64,000 nucleotides of DNA from Variovorax paradoxus NBRC 15149 (GCF_001591365.1 NZ_BCUT01000001.1:682001-746000); one strand, 5' to 3'. Numbered from the stretch's first letter, positions 33,442 to 45,242 are shown. Notes: generated from the sequence alone by a model not told the origin. A program made the numbers and translations.

Positions 33442-34158
33442 ATGGCGCCCCTTCCGCGAACGCACAGCCCCCAGACCTGGACCGCAGACATCGGCGCGCG
33501 CATTCGCCGCCTCTTCTGGCTCAAGGCGATCGGCACCACGATCTTCACCTGGCTCTTCTTCATCGGCTACTTCCACATGCTGCGCAACCCGGCCTACCCG
33601 GTCGTGGTGATGCCGCTCACGGCGCTGGACCACCTGATTCCGTTCCAGCCCTACACGCTGGGCGCCTACCTCTCGCTGTGGTTCTACGTGGGCATCGCGC
33701 CCGGCCTGCAGCCCAACTTCCGCGAGCTGGTGGTGTACGGGCTGTGGATCGGCGCGCTGTGCCTGACGGGGCTGGGCTTCTTCTACTTCTGGCCGACGCA
33801 GATACCGCCGCTGGCCATCGACGTGTCGGGCTATCCCGGCTTTGCGATGCTGCAGGGCGTGGACGCAGCGGGCAACGCCTGCCCCTCGATGCACGTGGCG
33901 GTGGCCATCTTCACGGCCATCCGGCTGGACCACGTGCTGCGCGAGGCGCGCACGCCGGTCTTCCTGCGCCTTTCCAACTGGCTGTGGTTTGCCGCCATTG
34001 CGTATTCGACATTGGCCGTCAAGCAGCACGTGGTGCTCGACGCGCTGGCCGGCGCGCTGCTGGGAATGGCCTTCGCGCTTCCTTCGCTGCGCTGGCGGCC
34101 GGAGGGCATGCGCCGGAGCAATACCCTGGTGGGAGCGGATATCATTGGCCATCACTGA
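33442..34158 (+). CDS. PAP2-superfamily membrane phosphatase
   Basis: 238 residues, about six membrane helices. The phosphatase motifs are CPSMHVAVAIF (PSxH motif, about residue 148) and STLAVKQHVVLD (SxxxxxxHxxxD, about residue 190). The PSMH form is typical of the PAP2_3 branch that includes lipid phosphotransferases, rather than PgpB. It likely acts on a lipid phosphate at the periplasmic face. It precedes an ACP and a ketosynthase gene by 93 bases, suggesting a joint role in lipid modification. Confidence 0.88.
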   Translation: MAPLPRTHSPQTWTADIGARIRRLFWLKAIGTTIFTWLFFIGYFHMLRNPAYPVVVMPLTALDHLIPFQPYTLGAYLSLWFYVGIAPGLQPNFRELVVYGLWIGALCLTGLGFFYFWPTQIPPLAIDVSGYPGFAMLQGVDAAGNACPSMHVAVAIFTAIRLDHVLREARTPVFLRLSNWLWFAAIAYSTLAVKQHVVLDALAGALLGMAFALPSLRWRPEGMRRSNTLVGADIIGHH

Positions 34159-34251
34159 CCCACAAGCCGAGCGAGGAAGGGGTCGATCCCATGGCGCGCC
34201 CCGAGGGCGGCGATCGATCAGCGGCCGGCACACGACAACAGGCATCGCACG

Positions 34252-34494
34252 ATGAGTTCGCTGAAGGAATTGCAGGACCTGATCCACGAGAAGTACGGTA
34301 TCGAACCGTCCAAGCTCGACCCCAACGCATCGATGCGCGAAACCGGCGGGCTCGACTCGCTGGCATTGGCCGAGTTCCTGTTTGCCATCGAAGACCACTT
34401 CGGCATCACCATGCCCGATGAAGACGCCAACATCGACACGCTGAACGAACTCGCGGTGCTGGTCGACAAGGTCAGGGCCGCGAAGACAGCGTGA
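34252..34494 (+). CDS. Acyl carrier protein
   Basis: 80 residues, acidic, four-helix. The phosphopantetheine site is GGLDSLALAEF with Ser36. It is not the primary AcpP, which has DSL in a different context (ELGADSLD) and sits with fabF/fabD. It overlaps the ketosynthase gene by four bases (GTGA), so the two are translationally coupled and probably work together. Confidence 0.92.
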   Translation: MSSLKELQDLIHEKYGIEPSKLDPNASMRETGGLDSLALAEFLFAIEDHFGITMPDEDANIDTLNELAVLVDKVRAAKTA

Positions 34495-35702
34495 AGCACG
34501 AGGTCTGCGTCACCGGCCTGGGCGTCGTGGCGCCGCACGGCGACGAGCCCGGCGCGCTGTTCCAGGCCCTGCTCGACGGCCAGTCGGCCATCCGGCCGGT
34601 CTTCCCCGAACTGCCCAAGCCCGCCGCCGCCGCCACGGTGGACTTCGACGAAACACGCTGGTTCACCAAGCTGCAGCTCGCCGGCGTCGACCGCGTGAGC
34701 CAGCTCGCGGTGGCCGCCGCCGACCTCGCGCTGCGCGATGCAGGCCTTGCCGCCCACAACGACGCCGATCCTGAACGCATCGGCATCTATGCCGGCTGCG
34801 GCATGGGCGGCGCCGCGGCGCTCGAAGCCGCCTACCGCGGCAACGGGCGGGTCTCGCCGCTCACCATTCCCGCCTTCATGCCCAACGCGCCCGCCGCCCA
34901 CGTCGCCATGCGCCAGGGCGTGCAGGGGCCGGTGCTGACCTACTCGGTCGCCTGCGCCTCGTCGTCGGTGGCCATTGCCGAAGCGGCCAAGGCCATCGAG
35001 CGCGGTGAAGTCGACATGGCCATTGCCGGCGGCAGCGAAGCGCTGATCGTGCCGGGCGTGGTGCTGGCCTGGCAGGCCATGCAAACCCTGGCCAGCTTCC
35101 AGCCCGGCGAAGCGGCCGGCGCGGTGCGGCCCTTTGCGAGCGACCGCAGCGGCTTTGCGCTGGGCGAAGGCGCGGCCTTCCTGGTGCTCGAATCCGCCGA
35201 ACGCGCACGCAGCCGTGGCGCCCGCAGCTACGCCACGCTGGCCGGCTGGGGCCTCGGCAGCGACGCCACCCATCTCACCAAGCCCGACGCACCCGGCCAG
35301 GCGCGCGCGCTGCGCCAGGCGCTGCGCCAGGCCGGCCTCCAGCCGCGCGACGTGGGCTACTGCAATGCGCACGGCACGGCCACGCGCATCGGCGACGTGG
35401 TCGAGCGCAACGCATTGGCCGATGTGTGGGGCGACGACCTGGACAGCCTGCGCGTCAGCTCCACCAAGGCGCTGCACGGCCACATGCTCGGCGCCGCGGG
35501 TGCCATCGAGGCGCTCATCACGGTGCTGGCATTGCACCGCCGCCAGCTGCCGCCGAACGCGAACTGCAGCGAGGTCGATCCGGCCTGCAGCCTGAACCTC
35601 GTCACGCAGCACGACACCAGCGCGCCCAACATCGAGGCGGCCATGAGCAACTCCTTCGCATTCGGCGGCACGAATTCCGTGCTGCTCTTCCGCCGCGCGT
35701 GA
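34491..35702 (+). CDS. Beta-ketoacyl-ACP synthase, FabF-like
   Basis: 403 residues with the Cys-His-His triad: Cys155 in YSVACASSSVAIAE, His in NAHGTATRIGD, and His in KALHGHMLGAAGA. It performs decarboxylative Claisen condensation of malonyl-ACP with an acyl chain. It starts with GTG overlapping the ACP stop. With only one ACP and one ketosynthase, and no ketoreductase or dehydratase nearby, it must share other enzymes with primary fatty-acid synthesis. The product is unknown. Confidence 0.93.
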   Translation: MKHEVCVTGLGVVAPHGDEPGALFQALLDGQSAIRPVFPELPKPAAAATVDFDETRWFTKLQLAGVDRVSQLAVAAADLALRDAGLAAHNDADPERIGIYAGCGMGGAAALEAAYRGNGRVSPLTIPAFMPNAPAAHVAMRQGVQGPVLTYSVACASSSVAIAEAAKAIERGEVDMAIAGGSEALIVPGVVLAWQAMQTLASFQPGEAAGAVRPFASDRSGFALGEGAAFLVLESAERARSRGARSYATLAGWGLGSDATHLTKPDAPGQARALRQALRQAGLQPRDVGYCNAHGTATRIGDVVERNALADVWGDDLDSLRVSSTKALHGHMLGAAGAIEALITVLALHRRQLPPNANCSEVDPACSLNLVTQHDTSAPNIEAAMSNSFAFGGTNSVLLFRRA

Positions 35703-35777
35703 AACCGGGGTTCCGTCGGGGGTATGCTGACGATGGAATCTTCATTCAATCACCTCGACAAACGGGAGTTCGTCATC

Positions 35778-36200
35778 ATGCGTTTTCGCACCGCACTGAT
35801 TTCCATCGCGCTGGTTGCGGCCAGTGTCTCGGCCTCGGCCCAGTCGGACCTGCTCGGCAAGCTCAAGGACCAGATGGGCTCCTCGGGCGGCGGCGCTGCC
35901 CTCGGCGAGAACCTCGGCTTCAAGATGCCCGCGATCGGCTCCAGCACCATGGGCAATGCGGCCGGCGTGCTGCAGTACTGCGTCAAGAACAACTACCTGG
36001 GCGGCGACGCGGCCTCGGTGAAGGACAAGCTGCTGGCCAGGATCACCGGCCAGAAGCAGCAGGAAACCGGCTTCGCGAGCGGCGCCAAGGGGCTGCTCAA
36101 GGGCGGCGACGGCAAGACGCTCAACTTGAAGATGCTCTCCTCGAAGGTGAAGGAAAAAGCCTGCGACTACGTGCTCAAGAACGCGAGCTCGCTGGTCTAG
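35778..36200 (+). CDS. DUF2501 (YjjA-like) exported protein
   Basis: 140 residues. A signal peptide (RFRTALISIALVAASVSASA) is followed by a mature domain with two cysteines (VLQYCVKNNYLGG and EKACDYVLKN), probably joined by a disulphide in the periplasm. This pattern matches DUF2501; function unknown. GGGAG lies nine bases before the ATG at 35778. It stands alone between the ketosynthase and SulP genes. Confidence 0.88.
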   Translation: MRFRTALISIALVAASVSASAQSDLLGKLKDQMGSSGGGAALGENLGFKMPAIGSSTMGNAAGVLQYCVKNNYLGGDAASVKDKLLARITGQKQQETGFASGAKGLLKGGDGKTLNLKMLSSKVKEKACDYVLKNASSLV

Positions 36201-36288
36201 CCGTTCTCCCATGCGCGCGGCCCGAATGGCCGCGCAGGTTTCCCTCTGCGGTGGCGCAGGACAATCGCCAGCAAGCCACCCACCATCC

Positions 36289-38034
36289 ATGAATCCGGCA
36301 GCCACCCCCTCCTCCGCTTCTTCCTCCCTGCGCCAGCGCATCGCGCGCTGGGTTCCCTGCCTGGCCTGGCCCCGTCCGTCCGCGGCGCTGCTGCGCAACG
36401 AGGCCATGGCGGGCATCACGGTGGCGCTGATGGTGCTTCCGCAGGGCGTGGCCTATGCCGCGCTGGCGGGCATGCCGCTGGTCACCGGCGTGTATGCGGC
36501 GCTGTTCCCGGCGCTCATCGCGGTGATCTTCAGCTCGTCGCAGCGGCTGTCGGTCGGGCCCACGGCGCTCACCAGCCTGCTGGTGGGCGCATCGCTCGCG
36601 CCGCTGGCGGTGCCCGGCAGCGCCGAATGGGTGGAAATGGCGGTGTGGCTCACGCTGATGTCGGGCGCGATCCAGATCGTGCTGGGCATCGGGCGCTTCG
36701 GCTGGCTGCTGCGGCTGGTCAACTCGCCGGTGCTGATCGGCTTCACGCAGGGCGCGGCGGTGCTGATCGCCATCTCGCAGCTGCCGGCGCTGCTCGGCTT
36801 CACGGGGCGCACCCTTCCCCAGGTGCTGCAGGGCGGGCCGCCGCCGGACCTGATCGCCATCGCCTTCGGGCTCGGCAGCATCGCCGTGCTGTGGCTCGGC
36901 AAGCGGCTCGCGCCGCGCTTCCCGACCACCATGGCGCTGGTGGCGGGCGCCGCGGCCATCAGCTGGAGCATCGACTACGCACTGCGCGGCGGGGCCGTGG
37001 TGGGCAGCCTGCCCTCGGGCCTGCCGTCCTTCTACTGGCCAGGCCTGCTGCCGCTGAGCACATTCAGCGCGCTGGTGCTGCCCGCGCTGATGATCACGCT
37101 CGTGAGCTTTCTCGAAACCGCGTCGAGCGCCAAGGTCGACAATGCCCGCGCCGGCACGCTCTGGAACGAAAACCAGGACCTGATCGGCCAGGGCCTGGCC
37201 AAGCTGGCCTCGGGCTTCACGGGCGCCTTTCCCACCAGTTCCTCGTTCTCGCGCTCGGCCATCACGCTGTATGCGGGCGCCCAGACCGGGTGGGCCACAT
37301 TGTTCAGCGTGGTGGTGGTGGCCGGCGCGCTGCTGTGGCTGATGCCGCTGCTCTATCACGTGCCGCAGGCGGTGCTGGCGGCGGTGGTGGTCACGGCCAT
37401 CCTGGGGCTGGTCAAGCCGGCGAGCTTCGTCGCGCTCTGGCGCGTGTCGCGCATCGAGGCGGGCATTTCGTTCGGCACCTTCGTGCTGACCATTGCCACG
37501 GCGCCGAGCATCTACTGGGGCGTGCTGGGCGGCCTGCTCGCGAGCCTGGCGCATTACATGTACCGCCACCTGCATCCGCGCATCATCGAGGTGGGCCTGC
37601 ATCCCGACGGCAGCCTGCGCGACCGCAAGCTATGGAAGCTGCCGCCGCTGGCACCACAGCTCTATGCGCTGCGCATGGATGCCGAGCTCGACTTCGCCTC
37701 GGCCTCCACGCTCGAACGCGCGCTCACGACCGCGCTGGCCGAGCGCCCCGAACTCACCGACGTGTGCCTTTTTGCGCAGCCCATCAACCGCATCGACATC
37801 ACGGGCGCCGAAGTGTTCGGCTCGATCCGCCGGATGATGGAAGCCAAGGGCGTACGCCTGCACCTGAGCGGCCTGAAGCTGCCGGCCATGCAGGTGCTGG
37901 AGCGCGCTGGCCTGCTCGCGCCGGGGCCGATGCTGTTCAGCTACCGCACCGACGGCGAGGCGCTGGCGGCGCTGACGCAGCAGCAGGCCGAAGTTCCGCC
38001 GCTGCCGGTGCCGGAGGGCGACGACGGCGGCTGA
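36289..38034 (+). CDS. SulP-family anion transporter with STAS domain
   Basis: 581 residues: a membrane domain of about 10-14 helices (residues 35-430; VALMVLPQGVAYAALAGMPL, GAFPTSSSFSRSAITLYAGA) and a cytoplasmic STAS domain (about 465-560; VCLFAQPINRIDITGAEVFG). SulP proteins import sulphate, bicarbonate or dicarboxylates. Which anion is used here cannot be told; there is no carbonic anhydrase partner. The start at 36289 was chosen by family length, and an upstream in-frame ATG at 36211 is less likely. Confidence 0.92.
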   Translation: MNPAATPSSASSSLRQRIARWVPCLAWPRPSAALLRNEAMAGITVALMVLPQGVAYAALAGMPLVTGVYAALFPALIAVIFSSSQRLSVGPTALTSLLVGASLAPLAVPGSAEWVEMAVWLTLMSGAIQIVLGIGRFGWLLRLVNSPVLIGFTQGAAVLIAISQLPALLGFTGRTLPQVLQGGPPPDLIAIAFGLGSIAVLWLGKRLAPRFPTTMALVAGAAAISWSIDYALRGGAVVGSLPSGLPSFYWPGLLPLSTFSALVLPALMITLVSFLETASSAKVDNARAGTLWNENQDLIGQGLAKLASGFTGAFPTSSSFSRSAITLYAGAQTGWATLFSVVVVAGALLWLMPLLYHVPQAVLAAVVVTAILGLVKPASFVALWRVSRIEAGISFGTFVLTIATAPSIYWGVLGGLLASLAHYMYRHLHPRIIEVGLHPDGSLRDRKLWKLPPLAPQLYALRMDAELDFASASTLERALTTALAERPELTDVCLFAQPINRIDITGAEVFGSIRRMMEAKGVRLHLSGLKLPAMQVLERAGLLAPGPMLFSYRTDGEALAALTQQQAEVPPLPVPEGDDGG

Positions 38035-38039
38035 ACACG

Positions 38040-38609
38040 TCAGCGCGCCGTGACGAAAGGCTCCACCGAGGCCGACTTGATCTCGTAGCCGCTCACGCCC
38101 ATGTCCACGGAGGAATAGCGCGCCGCCTTCAGCAGGCCGCTCACGTGCACCGTGTCCATCGCATGCAGGCCCTTCACGGTATCGGCCGCGACCACGTGCA
38201 CGATCTGGTTGGCGGGCGGCGGCGGGGTGTGGATGCAGGCGCCGAAGTAAGGCACCAGCAGGAACTCGCGGATGCCGCCCTGCGTGTTGTCCAGCGGAAC
38301 GACAAAACCCGACAGGCGCGCCGCCGTGCCGTCGAGCGCCACGTTGACCGGCGCGTTGTCCCAGACGGCGCGCATCTCGTCCAGCATCTGGATCGCGCGC
38401 GGGTCGTTGTCGCGCAGCGACTCCAGGCTCAGGTTGCGGTAGCGCTTGGTCGGGTCCCAATCCTTGGGAACGAGCGCTTCCCACTTGAGTTCCTGCACGG
38501 CACCCGCCGGCGCTGCGCCGCTGCCCGCGGCCGGCCCGCAGCCCGCCAGGGCAGCGGCCCCCAGCGCCAGCAGGAAGGCCGGCAAAGCGCGGCGGAAGAA
38601 GGCTCTCAT
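38040..38609 (-). CDS. DUF3299 lipoprotein
   Basis: About 189 residues. The N-terminus is a lipoprotein signal with lipobox LAGC (Cys24 from the ATG at 38609; an alternative start lies at 38618). The mature part has GFVVPLDNTQGGIREFLLVP and CIHTPPPPANQIVHV, the conserved core of DUF3299. This family is often near ABC export or metal-handling genes, but function is unknown. It is convergent with SulP, with five bases between stop codons. Confidence 0.85.
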   Translation of the reverse strand: MRAFFRRALPAFLLALGAAALAGCGPAAGSGAAPAGAVQELKWEALVPKDWDPTKRYRNLSLESLRDNDPRAIQMLDEMRAVWDNAPVNVALDGTAARLSGFVVPLDNTQGGIREFLLVPYFGACIHTPPPPANQIVHVVAADTVKGLHAMDTVHVSGLLKAARYSSVDMGVSGYEIKSASVEPFVTAR

Positions 38610-38678
38610 GCTGTCCATTGTGCTTGCGGCCGGTGTCCGCCGCCTTAGCGGGGCCTTAAGCGCCGGCCAGCCAGCCGG

Positions 38679-39086
38679 TCAGTCCCGCACCGGCCCGCGC
38701 AGGTTCTTGATCTGCGAGCGCTGGCTCTTGCCTTCGAGCCGGCGCTGCTTCGAACCGTAGGTGGGCTTGGTGGCGCGCCGCACGCGCGGCGGCGTGGCCA
38801 CGCTGTCGACCACCTCCTGCAGCCGCGCGAGCGCATCGGCGCGGTTCATTTCCTGCGTGCGGTGCTGCTGCGCCTTCAGCACGAAGACGCCCTCCTGCGT
38901 GATGCGGCTGTCGCGCAGCGCGAGCATCCGCTCCTTCACGTCGGCGGGCAGCGAGCTCGCATGGATGTCGTAGCGCAGGTGCACCGCGCTCGACACCTTG
39001 TTGACGTTCTGGCCGCCCGCGCCCTGCGCGCGGATGGCGCTGAACTCGACCTCGTCGGGGTCGATCAGGATGGGTGGGCGGAGCAT
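38679..39086 (-). CDS. arfB: Alternative ribosome-rescue factor ArfB (YaeJ)
   Basis: 135 residues. The GGQ peptidyl-hydrolase motif lies in AQGAGGQNVNKVSSAVHLRY, and a basic tail (KPTYGSKQRRLEGKSQRSQ) enters the empty mRNA channel of stalled ribosomes. ArfB releases nascent chains from non-stop complexes and backs up trans-translation. The ATG at 39086 was chosen over longer frames because the family begins IxxDExEFxAIRAxGxGGQ. It follows the thiolase gene by 16 bases. Confidence 0.93.
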   Translation of the reverse strand: MLRPPILIDPDEVEFSAIRAQGAGGQNVNKVSSAVHLRYDIHASSLPADVKERMLALRDSRITQEGVFVLKAQQHRTQEMNRADALARLQEVVDSVATPPRVRRATKPTYGSKQRRLEGKSQRSQIKNLRGPVRD

Positions 39087-39102
39087 GCCCGCAAGTGTGC
39101 CT

Positions 39103-40287
39103 TCAAACGCGTTCGAACACGGCGGCGATGCCCTGCCCGCCGCCGATGCACATCGTGACCAGCGCATAACGCCCGCCGGTGCGGTGCAGCTCGGCAATCG
39201 CCTTCGTGGTGATGATCGCGCCGGTCGCGCCCACCGGGTGGCCCAGCGAAATGCCCGAGCCGTTCGGGTTGACCTTGGCCGGATCGAAGCCCAGTTCCTT
39301 GATGACCGCGCAGGCCTGCGCCGCAAAGGCCTCGTTCGACTCGATCACGTCGAAGTCGGCGACCTTCAGCCCGGTGCGCTCCAGCACCTTGCGCGTGGCC
39401 GGCACCGGGCCGATGCCCATGTACGCGGGCTCCACGCCGGCGTGCGCATAGCCGACCAGGCGCGCCAGCGGCCTCAGGCCCCGCGCCTTGACGCTCTCGC
39501 CGCTGGCCAGCACCACGGCGGCCGCACCATCGTTGATGCCCGAGGCATTGCCGGCCGTCACGAGGCCGTCCTTCTTGAACGCGGGCTTCATCTTCGAGAG
39601 CGTCTCGGCGGTGGTGTCGGCGCGCACATGCTCGTCGGTGTCGAACAGCACGACGCCCTTGCGCGTCTTCACCTCGACCGGAACGATCTGCGCCTTGAAG
39701 CGGCCCGCCGCAATGGCCGCCGCCGCGCGCTGCTGGCTGGTGGCGGCCAGCTCGTCCATCTGCTCGCGCGTGATGCCGTAGCGCGCCGCCACGTTCTCGG
39801 CGGTGATGCCCATGTGGATCTTCTCCCACGGGTCGTGCAGGATGCCCAGCATGTAGTCGACCAGCACCGCATCGCCCATGCGTGCGCCGTAGCGCGCGGA
39901 TGTGTCGAAGTAAGGCCCGCGGCTCATCGATTCCGAGCCGCCGCCGATGGCGATGTCGCAGTCGCCCAGCGCAATGGCCTGCGCGGCCGACACGATCGCC
40001 TGCAGGCCCGAGCCGCAGAGGCGGTTGACGTTGAAGGCCGGCGTCTCGATCGGGCAGCCCGCATCGATGGCGGCCACGCGGCTCAGGTAGGCGTCCTTCA
40101 CGTCGGTGGGAATCACGTTGCCCATGACCACATGGCCGATGGCATCGGCCGCCACGCCGCTGCGTTCGATGGCGGCCTTGACGGCGGTGGTGGCCAGTTG
40201 CGTGTTGGGCACATCCTTCAGCGCGCCGCCGAAGGTGCCGATGGCAGTGCGGGCGGTGCCGACCACGAAGATGTCGCGTGTTGTCAT
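39103..40287 (-). CDS. Acetyl-CoA C-acetyltransferase (thiolase)
   Basis: 394 residues. Catalytic Cys in NRLCGSGLQAIVSAAQ (about residue 89), His in GISLGHPVGATGA and the second Cys in VTMCIGGGQGIAAVFE. It reversibly condenses two acetyl-CoA, or cleaves beta-ketoacyl-CoA, in the cytoplasm. It could feed polyhydroxybutyrate synthesis (PhaA/BktB type), but no phaB or phaC is adjacent. AGGAGAG precedes the ATG at 40287 by about ten bases. Confidence 0.93.
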   Translation of the reverse strand: MTTRDIFVVGTARTAIGTFGGALKDVPNTQLATTAVKAAIERSGVAADAIGHVVMGNVIPTDVKDAYLSRVAAIDAGCPIETPAFNVNRLCGSGLQAIVSAAQAIALGDCDIAIGGGSESMSRGPYFDTSARYGARMGDAVLVDYMLGILHDPWEKIHMGITAENVAARYGITREQMDELAATSQQRAAAAIAAGRFKAQIVPVEVKTRKGVVLFDTDEHVRADTTAETLSKMKPAFKKDGLVTAGNASGINDGAAAVVLASGESVKARGLRPLARLVGYAHAGVEPAYMGIGPVPATRKVLERTGLKVADFDVIESNEAFAAQACAVIKELGFDPAKVNPNGSGISLGHPVGATGAIITTKAIAELHRTGGRYALVTMCIGGGQGIAAVFERV

Positions 40288-40408
40288 GGGAATGTCTCTC
40301 CTGGATGAAAGCAATATCCGCCTGGGCGGCGGTCGCAGGAGGACGATTTTGACGGCGAACCGCGCAACCGGCTGTCGCGGGCGGCATATTCGCCGCCCGG
40401 GCAGCGGA

Positions 40409-40750
40409 TCAGCCGCGCGAAACCGATTTCGGAGAAACGTCGGTCACGTCGCGGGCGCTGCCGCGAATGCGTTCCGGGCGCACCACGGATTCGCCGCGCG
40501 CGCGTGCGTTGGCGGTGTCGGCCGCGCTCGGTTCGCCCGGCCGTGCCGCATTGCGAAAACGCTCGAAGCCTGAACGCGGGTTGAAGCGCCCGCCCATCGA
40601 AGCCATCCAGGGCGTCACGGGTTTGCCCGTGATCCGTCCCCAGGCGTAGCGGACGCCCCACACGGCCGCCAGCAACATGACGGCGACCGCCAGGCTGGCC
40701 GCAAAGACCAGCCCCAGGAGCAGAAGAATGACGCGAAAAATGAAGTTCAT
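40409..40750 (-). CDS. Small membrane protein of unknown function
   Basis: 113 residues. An N-terminal hydrophobic helix (residues 3-32, FIFRVILLLLGLVFAASLAV) and a basic, probably cytoplasmic tail rich in Arg, Ala and Ser. It lies nine bases after the clpB stop and reads the same way, so it is in the clpB transcript. I do not recognise the family; the compositional bias agrees with a real gene. Confidence 0.65.
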   Translation of the reverse strand: MNFIFRVILLLLGLVFAASLAVAVMLLAAVWGVRYAWGRITGKPVTPWMASMGGRFNPRSGFERFRNAARPGEPSAADTANARARGESVVRPERIRGSARDVTDVSPKSVSRG

Positions 40751-40759
40751 CATCCGACT

Positions 40760-43381
<2,622 letters not shown>

Positions 43382-43400
43382 GGTGGTATTCCTGCATCCA

Positions 43401-43437
43401 AAATAGGGCTGTTCCGCCGGGATTCAAGTTTTGAATC
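43401..43437 (-). promoter_or_regulatory. Sigma-32 type promoter of clpB, overlapped by a palindrome
   Basis: CTTGAA (43428-43423), 14 bases, then CCCTATTT (43408-43401), matching the heat-shock sigma factor pattern CTTGAA-N13-17-CCCCATNT. A perfect inverted repeat GATTCAA-GTT-TTGAATC (43421-43437) covers the -35 element. The expected leader is about 14 bases. Confidence 0.75.
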
Positions 43438-43521
43438 GCGCTGGCGGAATGGGCACGGCTATTGCACGGTGCCGGGCACCTTCCTGCCGTAGGCATTTCT
43501 CTCTCTCGAATGGAGTCGATC

Positions 43522-44514
43522 ATGGTTTTTTCAATGCAGCGCGTCCAGCCGGTTCGCCGGGCGCTCGGCGCCGGTCTCTTTCTAGCGGCCATGGGCCTCG
43601 CCGGCCTTGCGCAGGCGCAAGGCACGCCCATCCGCATCCTGGTGGGCTTTCCCGCGGGCGCGGGCACCGACGCCATCGCACGCACGCTGGGCGAAAAACT
43701 CAAGGACGTGCTGGGCGTGCCGGTGGTGGTCGAGAACCGCGCCGGCGCCGGCGGACAGATCGCGGCGCAGGCGCTCAAGGCAGCGCCGGCCGATGGCCAC
43801 ACGCTGTTCCTCTCGCACGACCATTCGATCTCCATCCTGCCGCAGGTGGTGAAGAACCCCGGCTTCAACCCTGCGACCGACTTCGTGCCGGTGGCCGGAT
43901 TCGCCACCTTCGCCAATGTGCTGGCCGTCTCGGGCGGCACGCCCGCCAAGAGCATCGACGAATATGTGAAGTGGGTTCGCACCCAGCGCGGCGGCAAGGA
44001 AACCATCGGCATTCCGGCACCGGCCTCGATCCCCGAGTTCCTGGTGAAGATGATCTCGGAAAAATACAAGATCGACGTGCAGCCCGCGCCCTACCGCGGC
44101 AGCGCGCCGATGACGGCGGACATGCTGGGCAACCAGATCACGGCCGGCATCGCCTCGGTGCCCGACTTCATCGAGAACCACAAGGCCGGCAAGGTGCGCA
44201 TCGTGGCCTCCATCGGCGCCAAGCGCCAGGCCGTGCTGCCGAACGTGCCCACCTTCACCGAGCTGGGCTTCTCCAACCTGGAAGACCTGCCCTACTACGG
44301 CATCTTCGCGCCCGTGGGCACGCCGCAGCCGATCATCGACAAATACGGCGACGCGCTGCAGAAGGTGCTGGCCATGCCCGACGTGAAGCAGAAGCTCACG
44401 ACCATGGGGCTCACGGTCGGCTACGAGCCGCAGGGCCAGTTCGCGGGCCGCGTGCGCAGCTACACGCAGACCTGGGAACGCATCATCCAGTCGAGCGGCT
44501 TCAAGCCTCTCTGA
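43522..44514 (+). CDS. Bug-family (TctC-type) periplasmic binding protein
   Basis: 330 residues. Signal peptide (RALGAGLFLAAMGLAGLAQA) and a standard Bug fold: PIRILVGFPAGAGTDAIART, then VVVENRAGAGGQIAA. Ligand unknown. GGAG lies six bases before the ATG at 43522; an ATG at 43510 is less well placed. It stands alone on the plus strand between clpB and moaE, both on the other strand, and its stop abuts the moaE stop. It is the third Bug gene in this window with no tctAB partner. Confidence 0.92.
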   Translation: MVFSMQRVQPVRRALGAGLFLAAMGLAGLAQAQGTPIRILVGFPAGAGTDAIARTLGEKLKDVLGVPVVVENRAGAGGQIAAQALKAAPADGHTLFLSHDHSISILPQVVKNPGFNPATDFVPVAGFATFANVLAVSGGTPAKSIDEYVKWVRTQRGGKETIGIPAPASIPEFLVKMISEKYKIDVQPAPYRGSAPMTADMLGNQITAGIASVPDFIENHKAGKVRIVASIGAKRQAVLPNVPTFTELGFSNLEDLPYYGIFAPVGTPQPIIDKYGDALQKVLAMPDVKQKLTTMGLTVGYEPQGQFAGRVRSYTQTWERIIQSSGFKPL

Positions 44515-44991
44515 CTAAGCGTTGGGGGCCGTGATGCCCCAGCGCGCCAATGCGGCGTCGTCGCTGACGCGCGCATCGACCCAGCGGGCGCCTTCGGGCG
44601 TCTGTTCTTTTTTCCAGAACGGGGCCTGGGTCTTCAGGTAGTCCATCAGGAACTCGCAGGCCTCGAAGCTCTGGCCGCGGTGGGCCGAGACCACCGCCAC
44701 CATCATGATCTGGTCGAGCGGCTGCAACAGGCCCACGCGGTGGATCACGCGCGCACCCAAAATATCGAAGCGCTTGTGCGCCTCATCGATCATGGCTTCA
44801 ATGGCCTTTTCGGTCATGCCCGGGTAATGCTCGAGCTCCATCGAGGCCACGCTGCTGCCGTCGTTGCGATCCCGCACGGCGCCGACAAAGCTGCAGACCG
44901 CACCCACGCGTTTGTCGCCGGCGCGCAACGCGGCGACCTCCTGCCCCAGGTCGAAATCGGCTGTCTGGATCGAAACGCGTGCACCACTCAT
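44515..44991 (-). CDS. moaE: Molybdopterin synthase catalytic subunit
   Basis: 158 residues. GAVCSFVGAVRDRNDG, HRVGLLQPLDQIMMVAVVSA and FWKKEQTPEGARWVDAR are conserved MoaE segments, the last with the catalytic lysines. With MoaD thiocarboxylate it converts cyclic pyranopterin monophosphate to molybdopterin. It is separated from moaD by a plus-strand DapA-like gene, so it may need its own promoter. Confidence 0.95.
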   Translation of the reverse strand: MSGARVSIQTADFDLGQEVAALRAGDKRVGAVCSFVGAVRDRNDGSSVASMELEHYPGMTEKAIEAMIDEAHKRFDILGARVIHRVGLLQPLDQIMMVAVVSAHRGQSFEACEFLMDYLKTQAPFWKKEQTPEGARWVDARVSDDAALARWGITAPNA

Positions 44992-45130
44992 GCCGGGATT
45001 GTGGCATCGCGCTAGACTTCGGCAATGCCCCGCCTCGCCATGCTTTCTTCAGTGCCCTCGCACACCGAAGGCAGCCGTGCGCGCCAGGGCAGCAAAGCCA
45101 AAAAACCAAAGCTCGTCTGACCGGAGCTGC

Positions 45131-45159
45131 GGTTCCGTCGTCGGATGAGCGACGGAACC
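45131..45159. repeat. Perfect 10-bp hairpin between moaE and the DapA-like gene
   Basis: GGTTCCGTCG (45131-45140) and CGACGGAACC (45150-45159) with a nine-base loop. No T-run follows on either strand, so it is not a typical terminator. It may be an operator for the divergent pair. Confidence 0.4.
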
Positions 45160-45242
45160 TGCCAAGGCCTTGGCCCCGATTGGGTTGCGCGCGCATCGAA
45201 CGACGGTTCCTTCCATCGGTCGATTCCCTCGAGGAAACCCGC

